Below are positions 6,061-13,560 of a stretch of 23,328 bases of DNA, piece after piece. A program made the translations under genes and the position numbers. The DNA is from an uncultured Candidatus Saccharibacteria bacterium (GTDB lineage Bacteria > Patescibacteriota > Saccharimonadia > Saccharimonadales > Saccharimonadaceae): NCBI GenBank assembly GCA_947253945.1, contig CAMYAY010000009.1, positions 1-23,328 on the forward strand, in the 5' to 3' direction. How positions within the stretch are numbered: the stretch's first letter is position 1; each line of letters opens with the position of its first letter. The notes beneath the pieces were generated by a model. That model did not search any database, had not been told where the DNA came from, and was given only the letters and a program-made list of their open reading frames with translations.

Positions 6061-6927
6061 ATGGAAAATATCAAACAAATATCACCTCTAGACAATGAAT
6101 TATTGCAGCGTACTGCTATAATTGACGACCCAGCAAAAAAGTTATGGTATATAGGCGAGCTGCCTAAACTGGCGCCAACGGTGGCAATTGTTGGTTCGCG
6201 GAAGCCGACTAGCTATGGCCGTGAAATCAGTGCGCGGTTGGTGACACAGCTGGTGAAACATGGTGTAATTATTGTGAGTGGGCTTGCGCTAGGCCACGAT
6301 GCTTTGGCCCATAAAGCTGCTTTGGATTCTGGTGGTATCACGGTTGCCGTGATTGGCAATGGACTAAAGGATATTCATCCACACACTAACCATACACTAG
6401 CGCAGCGAATTGTTGAGAACCATGGATTGATAATTAGTGAGTATGAACCGGATACGCCAGTGCGAGGTTACCAGTTCTTGCAGCGTAATCGTCTTATTAG
6501 CGCTTTGGCTGACGTAGTAGTTGTTATAGAAGCTGGTGAACGCTCGGGGACGTTAAATACCGCTGCGCATGCTTTAGAACAAGGGCGTGATGTCATGGCG
6601 GTGCCGGGAAATGTCACTTCGCCATTGTCGGTTGGGTGCAACCGTTTGATTGCTCAAGGCGCTGCTCCGGTTTTATGTAGCCAAGACGTGCTCGACCGTC
6701 TGGGCATTGCGCCTACAGAAGTAAGTAAAAAAGATGATCATAAAATACGTTTTAACTCTCCAGAGGCGCAGCTAATTTATGATCATATTTTAGCGGGCGA
6801 GACTGACGGCGAAAAACTATGTGCGTCAACCGGTTTAGCGCCGGCAGACTTTACGGCAGCGTTGACGATGCTGGAATTAAACGCCTATATTCACCCGCTT
6901 GGCAATAATCATTGGGGTGCCTGCTAA
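6061..6927 (+). CDS. dprA: DNA-processing protein DprA
   Basis: DprA binds incoming single-stranded DNA and loads RecA during natural transformation. The 288-aa protein carries the Rossmann-like core from about residue 38: VAIVGSRKPTSYGREISA, then IIVSGLALGHDALAHKAAL, then FLQRNRLISALADVVVVIEA and RSGTLNTAAHALEQGRDVMA. A winged-helix C-terminal domain follows (~235-288, SPEAQLIYDHILAGE to HPLGNNHWG). The N-terminal SAM domain of longer homologues is absent, so this is the short form. ATG at 6061 has no clear ribosome binding site, and its promoter must overlap the divergent RNA promoter. It suggests DNA uptake capacity. Confidence 0.95.
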   Translation: MENIKQISPLDNELLQRTAIIDDPAKKLWYIGELPKLAPTVAIVGSRKPTSYGREISARLVTQLVKHGVIIVSGLALGHDALAHKAALDSGGITVAVIGNGLKDIHPHTNHTLAQRIVENHGLIISEYEPDTPVRGYQFLQRNRLISALADVVVVIEAGERSGTLNTAAHALEQGRDVMAVPGNVTSPLSVGCNRLIAQGAAPVLCSQDVLDRLGIAPTEVSKKDDHKIRFNSPEAQLIYDHILAGETDGEKLCASTGLAPADFTAALTMLELNAYIHPLGNNHWGAC

Positions 6928-6930
6928 CGC

Positions 6931-6959
6931 TTGAGTTTTATTAAAAAATGTGCTAATAT
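6931..6959 (+). promoter_or_regulatory. Promoter of the str operon
   Basis: TTGAGT (6931-6936) and TAATAT (6954-6959) have a 17-base spacer, placing the start near 6966 and leaving a ~70-base leader before rpsL. Confidence 0.75.
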
Positions 6960-6975
6960 CTAAGTTGAGTTTCAT

Positions 6976-7004
6976 GCCTCTTATCTGTGCTGAGATGGAG
7001 AGGC
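6976..7004 (+). promoter_or_regulatory. Leader hairpin upstream of rpsL
   Basis: GCCTCT (6976-6981) pairs with AGAGGC (6999-7004), and inside it ATCT pairs with AGAT. It lies in the 5' leader of the ribosomal operon. Such hairpins are often binding sites for an operon-encoded ribosomal protein (S7 in the E. coli str operon, though there the site is between rpsL and rpsG). A regulatory role here is inferred. Confidence 0.5.
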
Positions 7005-7037
7005 GACAATGTTAGATTTAAGGTTAAGAGGAGTTAA

Positions 7038-7451
7038 ATGCCTACAATTAATCAATTGGTTCGCAAGCCTCGTAAGCGTGCGATCAAAAAATCAAAGTCA
7101 CCTGCTTTGCAGACGATTCAGAATACTTTAAAGACTCGGGTTTATCAGCAGAATTCACCATTGAAGCGTGGTGTTTGCGTAAAGGTTACTACCAAGACCC
7201 CAAAGAAGCCTAACTCAGCTATGCGTAAGGTAGCTCGTGTGCGCTTGACTAATGGTCAGGAAGTTTGGGCCTACATTGGTGGTGAAAAGCATAATCTACA
7301 GGAACACGCCGTAGTTTTGGTACGCGGTGGCCGTGTGCCTGACTTGCCAGGTGTGCGTTACCACATCGTTCGTGGTGCGCTCGACCTTCAGGGTGTTGAT
7401 GGCCGTAAGCGTGGTCGCAGTAAGTATGGTGCTAAGAAAGGAGACAAATAA
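7038..7451 (+). CDS. rpsL: 30S ribosomal protein S12
   Basis: S12 sits at the decoding centre of the small subunit. The 137-aa protein has the invariant TPKKPNSAMRKVARVRL and GVRYHIVRGALD blocks. Between SPALQ and LKRGVC it carries the ~13-residue insertion also seen in Firmicutes S12 and absent from E. coli. Position 101 is Pro in RGGRVPDLPGV, where the usual residue is Lys (E. coli K87/K88), a classic streptomycin-resistance site. Lys56-Lys57 (E. coli K42-K43) are wild type, and Asp102, the usual methylthiolated residue, is kept. AAGAGGAG at 7024-7031 is a good ribosome binding site. It is the first gene of the rpsL-rpsG-fusA operon. Confidence 0.98.
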   Translation: MPTINQLVRKPRKRAIKKSKSPALQTIQNTLKTRVYQQNSPLKRGVCVKVTTKTPKKPNSAMRKVARVRLTNGQEVWAYIGGEKHNLQEHAVVLVRGGRVPDLPGVRYHIVRGALDLQGVDGRKRGRSKYGAKKGDK

Positions 7452-7453
7452 TC

Positions 7454-7933
7454 ATGCCACGTAAGACAACTAAGTCTCTAGCACGCCAAATCAATCCAGA
7501 CCGTAAGTACAATAGCGTACTAGTGCAACGTTTAATCAACAAGTCAATGTTGGACGGCAAGAAGCTAGCCGCTGAGCGGATGGTTTATGAGGCGCTTGAG
7601 ACTGCTGCTAAGAAAGTTAAGAGCGAAAACCCACTAGAGGTACTCGAAACTGCTATGAAGAACATCTCACCTGAATATGAGGTGAAGAGTCGCCGTGTTG
7701 GTGGTGCTAACTACCAGATTCCATTCCCAATCAAGGGTCGTCGCCAAGAGCACTTTGCCTTTATGTGGCTAGTGCAGTCTGCTCGTGCTCGCAAGGGTAT
7801 GCCATATGCCGACCGTTTAGCTGCTGAGATTGTTGATGCTGTTAATCAAACTGGTGCAGCTTATAAGAAGAAGGAAGATACGCATCGCATGGCCGAGGCT
7901 AACCGCGCCTTTGCTCACTTTGCGCGTGCTTAA
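7454..7933 (+). CDS. rpsG: 30S ribosomal protein S7
   Basis: S7 nucleates assembly of the head of the 30S subunit by binding the 3' major domain of 16S rRNA. The 159-aa length is normal. The KYNSVLVQRLINKSMLDGKK segment, VKSRRVGGANYQIPF and HRMAEANRAFAHFA near the C-terminus are all characteristic. The ATG is 2 bases after the rpsL stop, with AAAGGAG (7438-7444) inside the end of rpsL, so translation is probably coupled. Autoregulation of the operon by S7 is known in E. coli; here it is only possible. Confidence 0.98.
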   Translation: MPRKTTKSLARQINPDRKYNSVLVQRLINKSMLDGKKLAAERMVYEALETAAKKVKSENPLEVLETAMKNISPEYEVKSRRVGGANYQIPFPIKGRRQEHFAFMWLVQSARARKGMPYADRLAAEIVDAVNQTGAAYKKKEDTHRMAEANRAFAHFARA

Positions 7934-7952
7934 TTAATTTAGGAAGGATAAA

Positions 7953-10037
7953 ATGGCAGAACAAAAGATTCCGATGGAGAAATTCCGCAATATTGGTATT
8001 ATTGCCCACATTGATGCTGGCAAGACTACCACTACTGAGGGTATTCTATACCGCACTGGCCTAGTGCATAAAATTGGTGAAGTGCACGAAGGTGACACTA
8101 CTACCGACTTTATGGAGCAGGAGCGTGAGCGCGGTATTACCATCGCTAGTGCAGCTGTTACTTGTTATTGGGAAGGCTGCCACATTAACATCATTGATAC
8201 CCCAGGGCATATCGACTTCACCGCTGAGGTGGAGCGCTCATTGCGCGTGCTTGATGGCGCAGTTTGTGTGCTTGACGGCAAGATGGGCGTGGAGGCTCAG
8301 ACTGAAACCGTGTGGCGTCAGGCTAACAAGTACGGCGTGCCACGTTTGATTTTCATCAACAAGATTAACCAAATCGGTGGTGACTTCTATAAGTCACTTG
8401 AGTCAGTCCACAACCGTTTGAGCAAAAATGCTTTGCCAGTACATCTACCAATTGGTTTTGAAAAGACTATTAATGGCGTGGTTGACCTTATCAATATGAA
8501 GTCTTACACCTATAAGGAATTCAATGACCACAAGTTGGTTGAGGGTGAGATTCCAGCCGACATGGTTGAAAAGGCTAAGGAATATCGTACTAAGCTAGTT
8601 GAGAAGGCTGTTGAAGCTGACGATGCACTATTTGAGCGTTACCTAGCTGAGGGTGAGGATTCTATTACTCAGGAAGAATTGGTTCGCTGTTTGCGCAAGC
8701 TCGTAGTGAACGGTGACTTTTACCTAGTGACTGGCGGTGATGGCCGCGGTGTGATTGTGGAGAAGTTGCTAGACCTAGTTGTTGACTACTTACCATCACC
8801 AGCCGATACCCCGAACATTAAGGGTACCGACCCGAAGACTGGCGACGAAGTTGATCGCAAGCCAGATGAGCATGAACCACTATCAGTGCTAGCCTTCAAG
8901 GTGGCAACTGACCCATTTGTTGGTAAATTGATTTATGTTCGCGTTTACTCTGGCGTGCTTGAATCTGGTTCATATGTATTAAATAGTAACACCGGTGAGA
9001 AGGAGCGCATTGGCCGTATCGTCCGCATGTTTGCTGATAAGCGTGATGAGATTAAGGAAGTCAAGGCTGGTGATATCGCTGCCGTGATTGGCCTTAAGCA
9101 TACTACTACTGGTAACACATTGTGTGACCCAGCTAAGCCAATTCACCTTGAGTCAATTGACTTCGTTGAACCACCAGTATCAATTGCAGTTGAGCCAAAG
9201 ACTAAGGCTGACCAGGAAAAAATGGCAATTGGTTTGCAGCGCCTAGCTGAAGAGGACCCAACCTTCCGTGTTCATACTGATGAAGAGACCGGCCAAACCA
9301 TTATTTCTGGTATGGGTGAGCTTCACCTTGAGATTATCGTTGACCGCTTGCATCGTGAATTTAACGTTGAAGCTAACACCGGTAAACCACAGGTGGCTTA
9401 TCGCGAGACGATTCGTGGTACTTCAGAGGTACAAGGTAAGTACATCAAGCAGTCTGGTGGTCGTGGTCAGTATGGTGATGTTTGGGTTAAATTTGAACCA
9501 AATGAGCCAGGTAAGGGCTTTGAGTTTGTTGACCAGATTAAGGGCGGCGTGGTGCCACAGGAGTATCGTCCAGCAGTTAAGGCTGGTATTACTGAGACGC
9601 TTGATGGCGGCGTGATTGCCGGTTATCCAGTGGTTGACGTAAAGGCTACTCTGTACGATGGTTCATACCATGAAGTCGACTCTTCTGAAATGGCGTTTAA
9701 GATGGCCGGTGCCCTGGCGACACGTGATGGTGTTAAGCAGGCTAAGCCAGTTCTACTTGAGCCAATCATGAAGCTAAATATCGTTACCCCCGAGGAATTC
9801 ATGGGTGATGTGATCGGCGACTTGAACTCACGCCGTGGTCGAGTTGAATCGATGTCTGACCTAATGGGTGGCGCCAAACAAATTGTTGGCTTTGCTCCAC
9901 TAGGCGAGTTGTTCGGTTATACTACCGACCTACGTTCGATGTCACAAGGTCGTGCTGCTTCTTCAATGGAGCTTGATAAGTACGAAGAAGTGCCAAATAA
10001 CGTGGCTCAGAAGATTATTGAAGAGCGCAATAAGTAA
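7953..10037 (+). CDS. fusA: Translation elongation factor G with altered base-recognition motifs
   Basis: EF-G drives ribosomal translocation using GTP and, with RRF, recycling. The 694-aa protein has all domains: G domain with AHIDAGKTTTTE (P-loop, ~18-29), RERGITI (switch I), DTPGHIDF (G3), then domains II to V with RGQYGDV and LFGYTTDLRS. Two motifs are abnormal. The G4 motif, normally NKMD, is N136-K-I-N139, replacing the Asp that reads guanine. The G5 segment, normally CGSAFKNKG, reads T-G261-G-D263-G-R-G, so Ser-Ala-x-Lys is lost and an Asp is gained. The catalytic His in DTPGH is intact. As the only EF-G in the str operon it is presumably the main factor. AGGAAGG (7942-7948) precedes ATG. 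The operon lacks tuf and ends at the following terminator. Confidence 0.97.
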   Translation: MAEQKIPMEKFRNIGIIAHIDAGKTTTTEGILYRTGLVHKIGEVHEGDTTTDFMEQERERGITIASAAVTCYWEGCHINIIDTPGHIDFTAEVERSLRVLDGAVCVLDGKMGVEAQTETVWRQANKYGVPRLIFINKINQIGGDFYKSLESVHNRLSKNALPVHLPIGFEKTINGVVDLINMKSYTYKEFNDHKLVEGEIPADMVEKAKEYRTKLVEKAVEADDALFERYLAEGEDSITQEELVRCLRKLVVNGDFYLVTGGDGRGVIVEKLLDLVVDYLPSPADTPNIKGTDPKTGDEVDRKPDEHEPLSVLAFKVATDPFVGKLIYVRVYSGVLESGSYVLNSNTGEKERIGRIVRMFADKRDEIKEVKAGDIAAVIGLKHTTTGNTLCDPAKPIHLESIDFVEPPVSIAVEPKTKADQEKMAIGLQRLAEEDPTFRVHTDEETGQTIISGMGELHLEIIVDRLHREFNVEANTGKPQVAYRETIRGTSEVQGKYIKQSGGRGQYGDVWVKFEPNEPGKGFEFVDQIKGGVVPQEYRPAVKAGITETLDGGVIAGYPVVDVKATLYDGSYHEVDSSEMAFKMAGALATRDGVKQAKPVLLEPIMKLNIVTPEEFMGDVIGDLNSRRGRVESMSDLMGGAKQIVGFAPLGELFGYTTDLRSMSQGRAASSMELDKYEEVPNNVAQKIIEERNK

Positions 10038-10057
10038 CTAATACTTCAATAAAGTGA

Positions 10058-10085
10058 ACTCCCCTGATGTCAGGGGAGTTTTGCT
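10058..10085 (+). terminator. Terminator of the str operon
   Basis: AACTCCCCTG (10058-10067) pairs with CAGGGGAGTT (10072-10081), loop ATGT, followed by T residues. It starts 20 bases after the fusA stop. Confidence 0.9.
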
Positions 10086-10087
10086 TG

Positions 10088-10096
10088 TGCTATAAT
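10088..10096 (+). promoter_or_regulatory. Extended -10 promoter of the desulfurase operon
   Basis: TGC-TATAAT at 10088-10096 is a full extended -10 element. It lies just after the terminator, and the predicted start near 10103 leaves a short leader carrying AAGGAGGG (10109-10116). Confidence 0.75.
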
Positions 10097-10120
10097 AGTA
10101 CTATTAATAAGGAGGGACTA

Positions 10121-11305
10121 GTGTTCAAGAAATCACAACATAATCCGGCGGATGATTTTGCCTACCTACCTGATGGCGCGGTATATTTCGATTCGGCCTG
10201 TCAGAGTCTTCGTCCGCAACCTGTCATTGATGCGATGCGCCAATATTATCAAGAGTTCAATTCTTGCGGTGAACGTGTGCGTTATGAGTGGGGTTTGAAA
10301 GTTGACCAACAAGTTACTACTGTACGTAAGACAATTTTAAAGGCGCTAAAGCTATCGGAGCGCGACTATTTCGTAAGCTTTACGCTTAATACCACATACG
10401 GGCTTAATTTATTGCAGAGTCAGTTAGATACCACTAAATTCAAGCAAATTATTACGAGTGAGATCGAGCACAACTCTACGTTTTTATCGACAATAGCATT
10501 AAGCAAGCGCACCGGCTTGAAACGAATTGTGGTGCCGCGTAATGATGATGGTATGGTTGATATTGACCAACTAGACCTTGATGGTGCTATCGTGGTAATG
10601 AACGCGGTTTCCAACATTGATGGTCGCCAGCTAAAGAATATTGCCGAGCTTACCAAACGAACTCATGCAGCGGGTGGTATTATGATTATTGATGCAGCAC
10701 AGACCATGTCGCATTATCGTGATTTAATCGCTGGCGTACCGGCTGATGCGATTTGTTTTTCGTCGCACAAGATGTATGGGCCAAGTCTGGGCGTAATGGT
10801 GGTGCGACGTAGCTTGTTGCAAAATATGTCAATTGGGTTTATCGGTGGCGGCATGGTTGATGATGTGGAGCAAGATAGCTATCAGCTGTCGGCTGGGCAC
10901 AAGGAGCACGATTATACCGCATTTGAAGCTGGGCTACAGCTATACGCCGAAATTATTGGTCTCGGTGCGGCGTTCAAGTGGATGGATGAAGTCCATAAGT
11001 CAGACCATACTTTAGACTATGCTAGTCAGGTAGTTGAGCTTCTAAAGTCAAAGCCGGGCGTGCATGTACTAAATACTGAGGTGACACCGACGATTAGCTT
11101 TTATCATGATACTATCGATGGTCATTTGATTGCCGAGGCGTTGTCTGATGCTGGTATTATGGCACGAAGCGGTTACTTCTGTGTGCACTATTACTTGAAA
11201 CATGTTAAGCAATATCCACCACTGGTGCGTTTGTCGCTTGGCATGCATAATCGCCAGTCGGATGTTGACCGTTTTGCTAAAGCGATTGAGGGGTGGACTA
11301 AGTGA
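10121..11305 (+). CDS. Cysteine desulfurase, SufS/Csd-type (class V aminotransferase)
   Basis: The enzyme would remove sulfur from cysteine with PLP to give alanine and a protein-bound persulfide for Fe-S clusters or tRNA thiolation. The 394-aa protein shows AVYFDSACQSLRP at the N-terminus, IDAAQTMSH (PLP ring Asp), and SSHKMYGPSLG with the PLP lysine Lys217. Cys354 in RSGYFCVHYY is at the SufS catalytic position (usual RxGxHCAQP). The GTG at 10121 is chosen because AAGGAGGG lies 4-5 bases upstream; an in-frame ATG at 10067 lies in the fusA terminator and upstream of the promoter. Its stop overlaps the next start (GTGA). No sufBCDU genes are in the window. Related lyases or epimerases share the fold, so the exact acceptor is open. 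Confidence 0.85.
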   Translation: MFKKSQHNPADDFAYLPDGAVYFDSACQSLRPQPVIDAMRQYYQEFNSCGERVRYEWGLKVDQQVTTVRKTILKALKLSERDYFVSFTLNTTYGLNLLQSQLDTTKFKQIITSEIEHNSTFLSTIALSKRTGLKRIVVPRNDDGMVDIDQLDLDGAIVVMNAVSNIDGRQLKNIAELTKRTHAAGGIMIIDAAQTMSHYRDLIAGVPADAICFSSHKMYGPSLGVMVVRRSLLQNMSIGFIGGGMVDDVEQDSYQLSAGHKEHDYTAFEAGLQLYAEIIGLGAAFKWMDEVHKSDHTLDYASQVVELLKSKPGVHVLNTEVTPTISFYHDTIDGHLIAEALSDAGIMARSGYFCVHYYLKHVKQYPPLVRLSLGMHNRQSDVDRFAKAIEGWTK

Positions 11306-12372
11306 TTTGTATTGCGGCATTTATCATTTTGGCCGTTGCCGTGTTGGCGGTGCCGATTATACGGCTATTTAATCGTAAATTGGCAACTGGTATCATGCAA
11401 GCGTTCAAGCGCTCGGTTTATTGCTTTACACGTCACGTGACGTTGCGCGCGTGCGACTCGACGTTTAAAGATGATGTAAAGGGCGCGTTGCTACGTAAGG
11501 TGGTGTTAAAACACCCCGATTGGGTGAAACCACTGTCTGGACTTATAGAGGCCGGCTCGGTATTGATTATTATTGTAACTATTTGGTCGTTATTAGTTGG
11601 TACACGTTCGCTGGTGGCACTCTATGTTTATGGCACTTGCGATATCGAGCAGCCGTCAGCTTGTTCACTAGCGAAAGCTGAGGCGTGCTCAATTGATAGT
11701 AAGCCGATTAGTATGTGGCAACACCCATTGAAGTGGACTGGTAAGTGGTTTGGTGATTTTGGTGAAGCAATTGTAGCCATTCCTGACCGGATGAAGCACT
11801 GGAATCCGCAAGAGTATGTTCTGCAGCCGACGCCGTATTACAATAAGTTTGACAGTAAAAAGCCGCTTGCACTAGATATTTTTGATCCGGGTTGCATAGT
11901 GTGCAAGAAGTCGTTCCAGCGTCAGTTGGCAACTGGGTTCTTTGATAAGTATAACGTGACTTTGTTGCCATACGCGATTGAAGGCGAGCATGGTACGAAG
12001 TTTGCTAATTCTGGCACAGTGGTAAAGTATATGCTAGCCACGGTGCAGCAGCCATTGAATAGCGACCGCCCAGTAATCTGGCAGATGGCGCAACGGATGT
12101 ATACTAAGAAAGATAAGGAAGGTATCGATTACCAGACAGCCTTTAACTTTGGCTATTCGACTGAGCAGGCTGAGCAAACATTGCAGTCATGGCTTAAGGA
12201 ATTTGGTTACGGCGACGAACAGGTGCAGCAGATTGTTAAGTTTGTACATTCCGATGCAGCGAACAAGGCAGTTGAGCATATTGCTCAAACTATCAAGACA
12301 AAAATTAAGACCAAAAAGATTCCAACGATGATTTTTGATGGTCAACGCCACGATGGCGAGTATAAACAGTAG
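11302..12372 (+). CDS. Membrane-anchored thioredoxin-like protein with CxxC motif
   Basis: The 356-aa protein has a helix at residues ~2-23, a basic segment (~25-85) and a second helix near 88-110. An outer region follows with Cys residues in YGTCDIEQPSAC and AEACSID. The C-terminal domain (from ~185) starts ALDIFDPGCIVCKKSFQRQL, with Cys198 and Cys201 forming a CxxC typical of thioredoxin-fold oxidoreductases, and ends with IPTMIFDGQRHDGEY, like the cis-Pro strand of that fold. It resembles DsbA/TlpA-like proteins but I cannot assign a family. It starts with GTG overlapping the desulfurase stop by 4 bases, so the two are translationally coupled. Orientation, with the CxxC domain probably outside, is inferred from positive charges. 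Confidence 0.7.
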   Translation: MICIAAFIILAVAVLAVPIIRLFNRKLATGIMQAFKRSVYCFTRHVTLRACDSTFKDDVKGALLRKVVLKHPDWVKPLSGLIEAGSVLIIIVTIWSLLVGTRSLVALYVYGTCDIEQPSACSLAKAEACSIDSKPISMWQHPLKWTGKWFGDFGEAIVAIPDRMKHWNPQEYVLQPTPYYNKFDSKKPLALDIFDPGCIVCKKSFQRQLATGFFDKYNVTLLPYAIEGEHGTKFANSGTVVKYMLATVQQPLNSDRPVIWQMAQRMYTKKDKEGIDYQTAFNFGYSTEQAEQTLQSWLKEFGYGDEQVQQIVKFVHSDAANKAVEHIAQTIKTKIKTKKIPTMIFDGQRHDGEYKQ

Positions 12373-12377
12373 TGTAG

Positions 12378-12383
12378 TATAAT
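12378..12383 (+). promoter_or_regulatory. -10 box, leaderless dihydrouridine synthase gene
   Basis: TATAAT ends 7 bases before the ATG at 12391 and begins 6 bases after the preceding stop codon. No ribosome binding site is visible. Confidence 0.55.
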
Positions 12384-12390
12384 AGTAGCT

Positions 12391-13353
12391 ATGAACTTTT
12401 GGGATGAATTGCCGGATGACTTTCTGATTTTGGCGCCTATGGAAGAGGTGACAGATATTGTTTTTCGACATACCGTAGCTAAGGCGGGTCGGCCAGAAGT
12501 ATTCTACACCGAGTTTACTAATGCGGCGAGTTTTTGTAGTGAGGCTGGTCGGTTAGCGACTGCGGGCCGTTTAGCGCACGATAGTGGCGAGAGCCCGCTA
12601 GTGGCGCAAATTTGGGGCACCAATCCGGTGCAATTTGCAGCAATGAGTCAAGCTTTGCGCGAGCGGGGATTTGATGGTGTTGATATCAATATGGGGTGTC
12701 CAGCAAAGCATGTGGTTAAATCGGGCGCTGGCTCGGGATTAATCGGTCAAACGGACTTAGCGGCGCGGTTAATTGAAGCAGCAAAAGCTGGTGGTTTGCC
12801 GGTGTCGGTCAAGACACGTCTTGGCGTGCGTCACACTGATGAATGGCGACCATGGTTGACGGCTCTATTAGAGCAAAACATTGTTAATTTAACGGTTCAT
12901 TTGCGTACCAGAAAAGAAATGAGCAAGGTGCCGGCGCACTATGAGCTAATTGACGAGATTTGCGCTTTGCGCGATAGTATAGCACCACAGACCAAATTGA
13001 CAATTAACGGTGATATTAGAGATCGGAATCACGCGCGCGAGCTAAAGTTGGCGCATCCAGGCGTCAACGGCTTTATGATTGGTCGTGGCGTGTTTGCAAA
13101 TCCGTTTTGCTTTGCTGACTCGCCAAAGGGGCATACCCAGGCGGAATTAATTGAGCTGATGCGTTATCAATTGGACCAGTATGATAAATATCAGGTCATC
13201 AATGAGAAATTTACACGTAAGTTTGATCCGTTGAAGCATTTCTTTAAGATTTATCTTAATGGCTTTAACGGCGCCGCGAAGGTGCGTGAGGCTGCTTATA
13301 ATTGCACTACAACTGAGGCGGTGCGGCAGGTGCTGAAACAAGCTGGGCTATAA
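12391..13353 (+). CDS. tRNA-dihydrouridine synthase
   Basis: Dus enzymes use FMN and NADPH to reduce uridines in the tRNA D-loop. The 320-aa TIM barrel opens with LAPMEEVTD (usual APMAGVTD) and contains WGTNPVQFA. The catalytic Cys103 is in NMGCPAKHVVKSGAGSGL. VSVKTRLG and LTVHLRTRKEMSK (usual HGRT) follow, with INGDIRD and the FMN-phosphate loop MIGRGVFANPF. The C-terminal helical domain (~240-320) binds tRNA. It is most like the DusB group, but the target uridine is not assignable. A tRNA gene lies next to it on the other strand. Confidence 0.93.
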   Translation: MNFWDELPDDFLILAPMEEVTDIVFRHTVAKAGRPEVFYTEFTNAASFCSEAGRLATAGRLAHDSGESPLVAQIWGTNPVQFAAMSQALRERGFDGVDINMGCPAKHVVKSGAGSGLIGQTDLAARLIEAAKAGGLPVSVKTRLGVRHTDEWRPWLTALLEQNIVNLTVHLRTRKEMSKVPAHYELIDEICALRDSIAPQTKLTINGDIRDRNHARELKLAHPGVNGFMIGRGVFANPFCFADSPKGHTQAELIELMRYQLDQYDKYQVINEKFTRKFDPLKHFFKIYLNGFNGAAKVREAAYNCTTTEAVRQVLKQAGL

Positions 13354-13369
13354 GTTACATAATACAAAA

Positions 13370-13390
13370 CTCCCTGGTTAAACCAGGGAG
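13370..13390 (-). terminator. Terminator of tRNA-Leu
   Basis: CTCCCTGG (13370-13377) pairs with CCAGGGAG (13383-13390). On the minus strand it is followed by TTTTGTATT, a better T-run than on the plus strand, so it mainly ends the tRNA transcript; it may also serve the Dus gene. Confidence 0.8.
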
Positions 13391-13400
13391 CAATAATTAT

Positions 13401-13487
13401 TGGTGGGCGAAGAGGGACTTGAACCCTCACGATATTACTATCAGCAGATTTTAAGTCTGCAGCGTCTACCAATTCCGCCATTCGCCC
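13401..13487 (-). tRNA. tRNA-Leu (anticodon UAA)
   Basis: On the minus strand GGGCGAA (13487-13481) pairs with TTCGCCC (13411-13405), followed by discriminator A and an encoded CCA at 13403-13401. The anticodon stem GCAGA/TCTGC encloses CTTAAAA, anticodon TAA at 13453-13451. The long variable arm and the GGTTCAAGTCC T-loop fit a class II leucine tRNA of 87 nt with CCA. Confidence 0.97.
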
Positions 13488-13501
13488 GCGGAACTAAAAT
13501 A

Positions 13502-13530
13502 ATTATACAAAACATTATGGCTCTTGGCAA
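13502..13530 (-). promoter_or_regulatory. Promoter of tRNA-Leu
   Basis: Read leftward, TTGCCA (13530-13525) and TATAAT (13507-13502) are 17 bases apart. The predicted start is only about 8 bases before the mature tRNA 5' end. Confidence 0.85.
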
Positions 13531-13546
13531 GGTGTTAGATACATAG

Positions 13547-13552
13547 TAAAAT
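13547..13552 (+). promoter_or_regulatory. -10 box, leaderless sortase gene
   Basis: TAAAAT ends 8 bases before the ATG at 13561; no ribosome binding site is seen. It lies within 20 bases of the divergent tRNA promoter. Confidence 0.5.
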
Positions 13553-13560
13553 GATAGTAG

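Noticed and set aside
10067..10120. Upstream ATG start for the cysteine desulfurase
   Set aside because: It lies in the fusA terminator, before the TGC-TATAAT promoter; the GTG at 10121 has a strong ribosome binding site.
10038..10120. A str operon broken by loss of tuf
   Set aside because: The clean terminator right after fusA and the absence of any tuf remnant point to normal organisation for this lineage, where tuf is often elsewhere.
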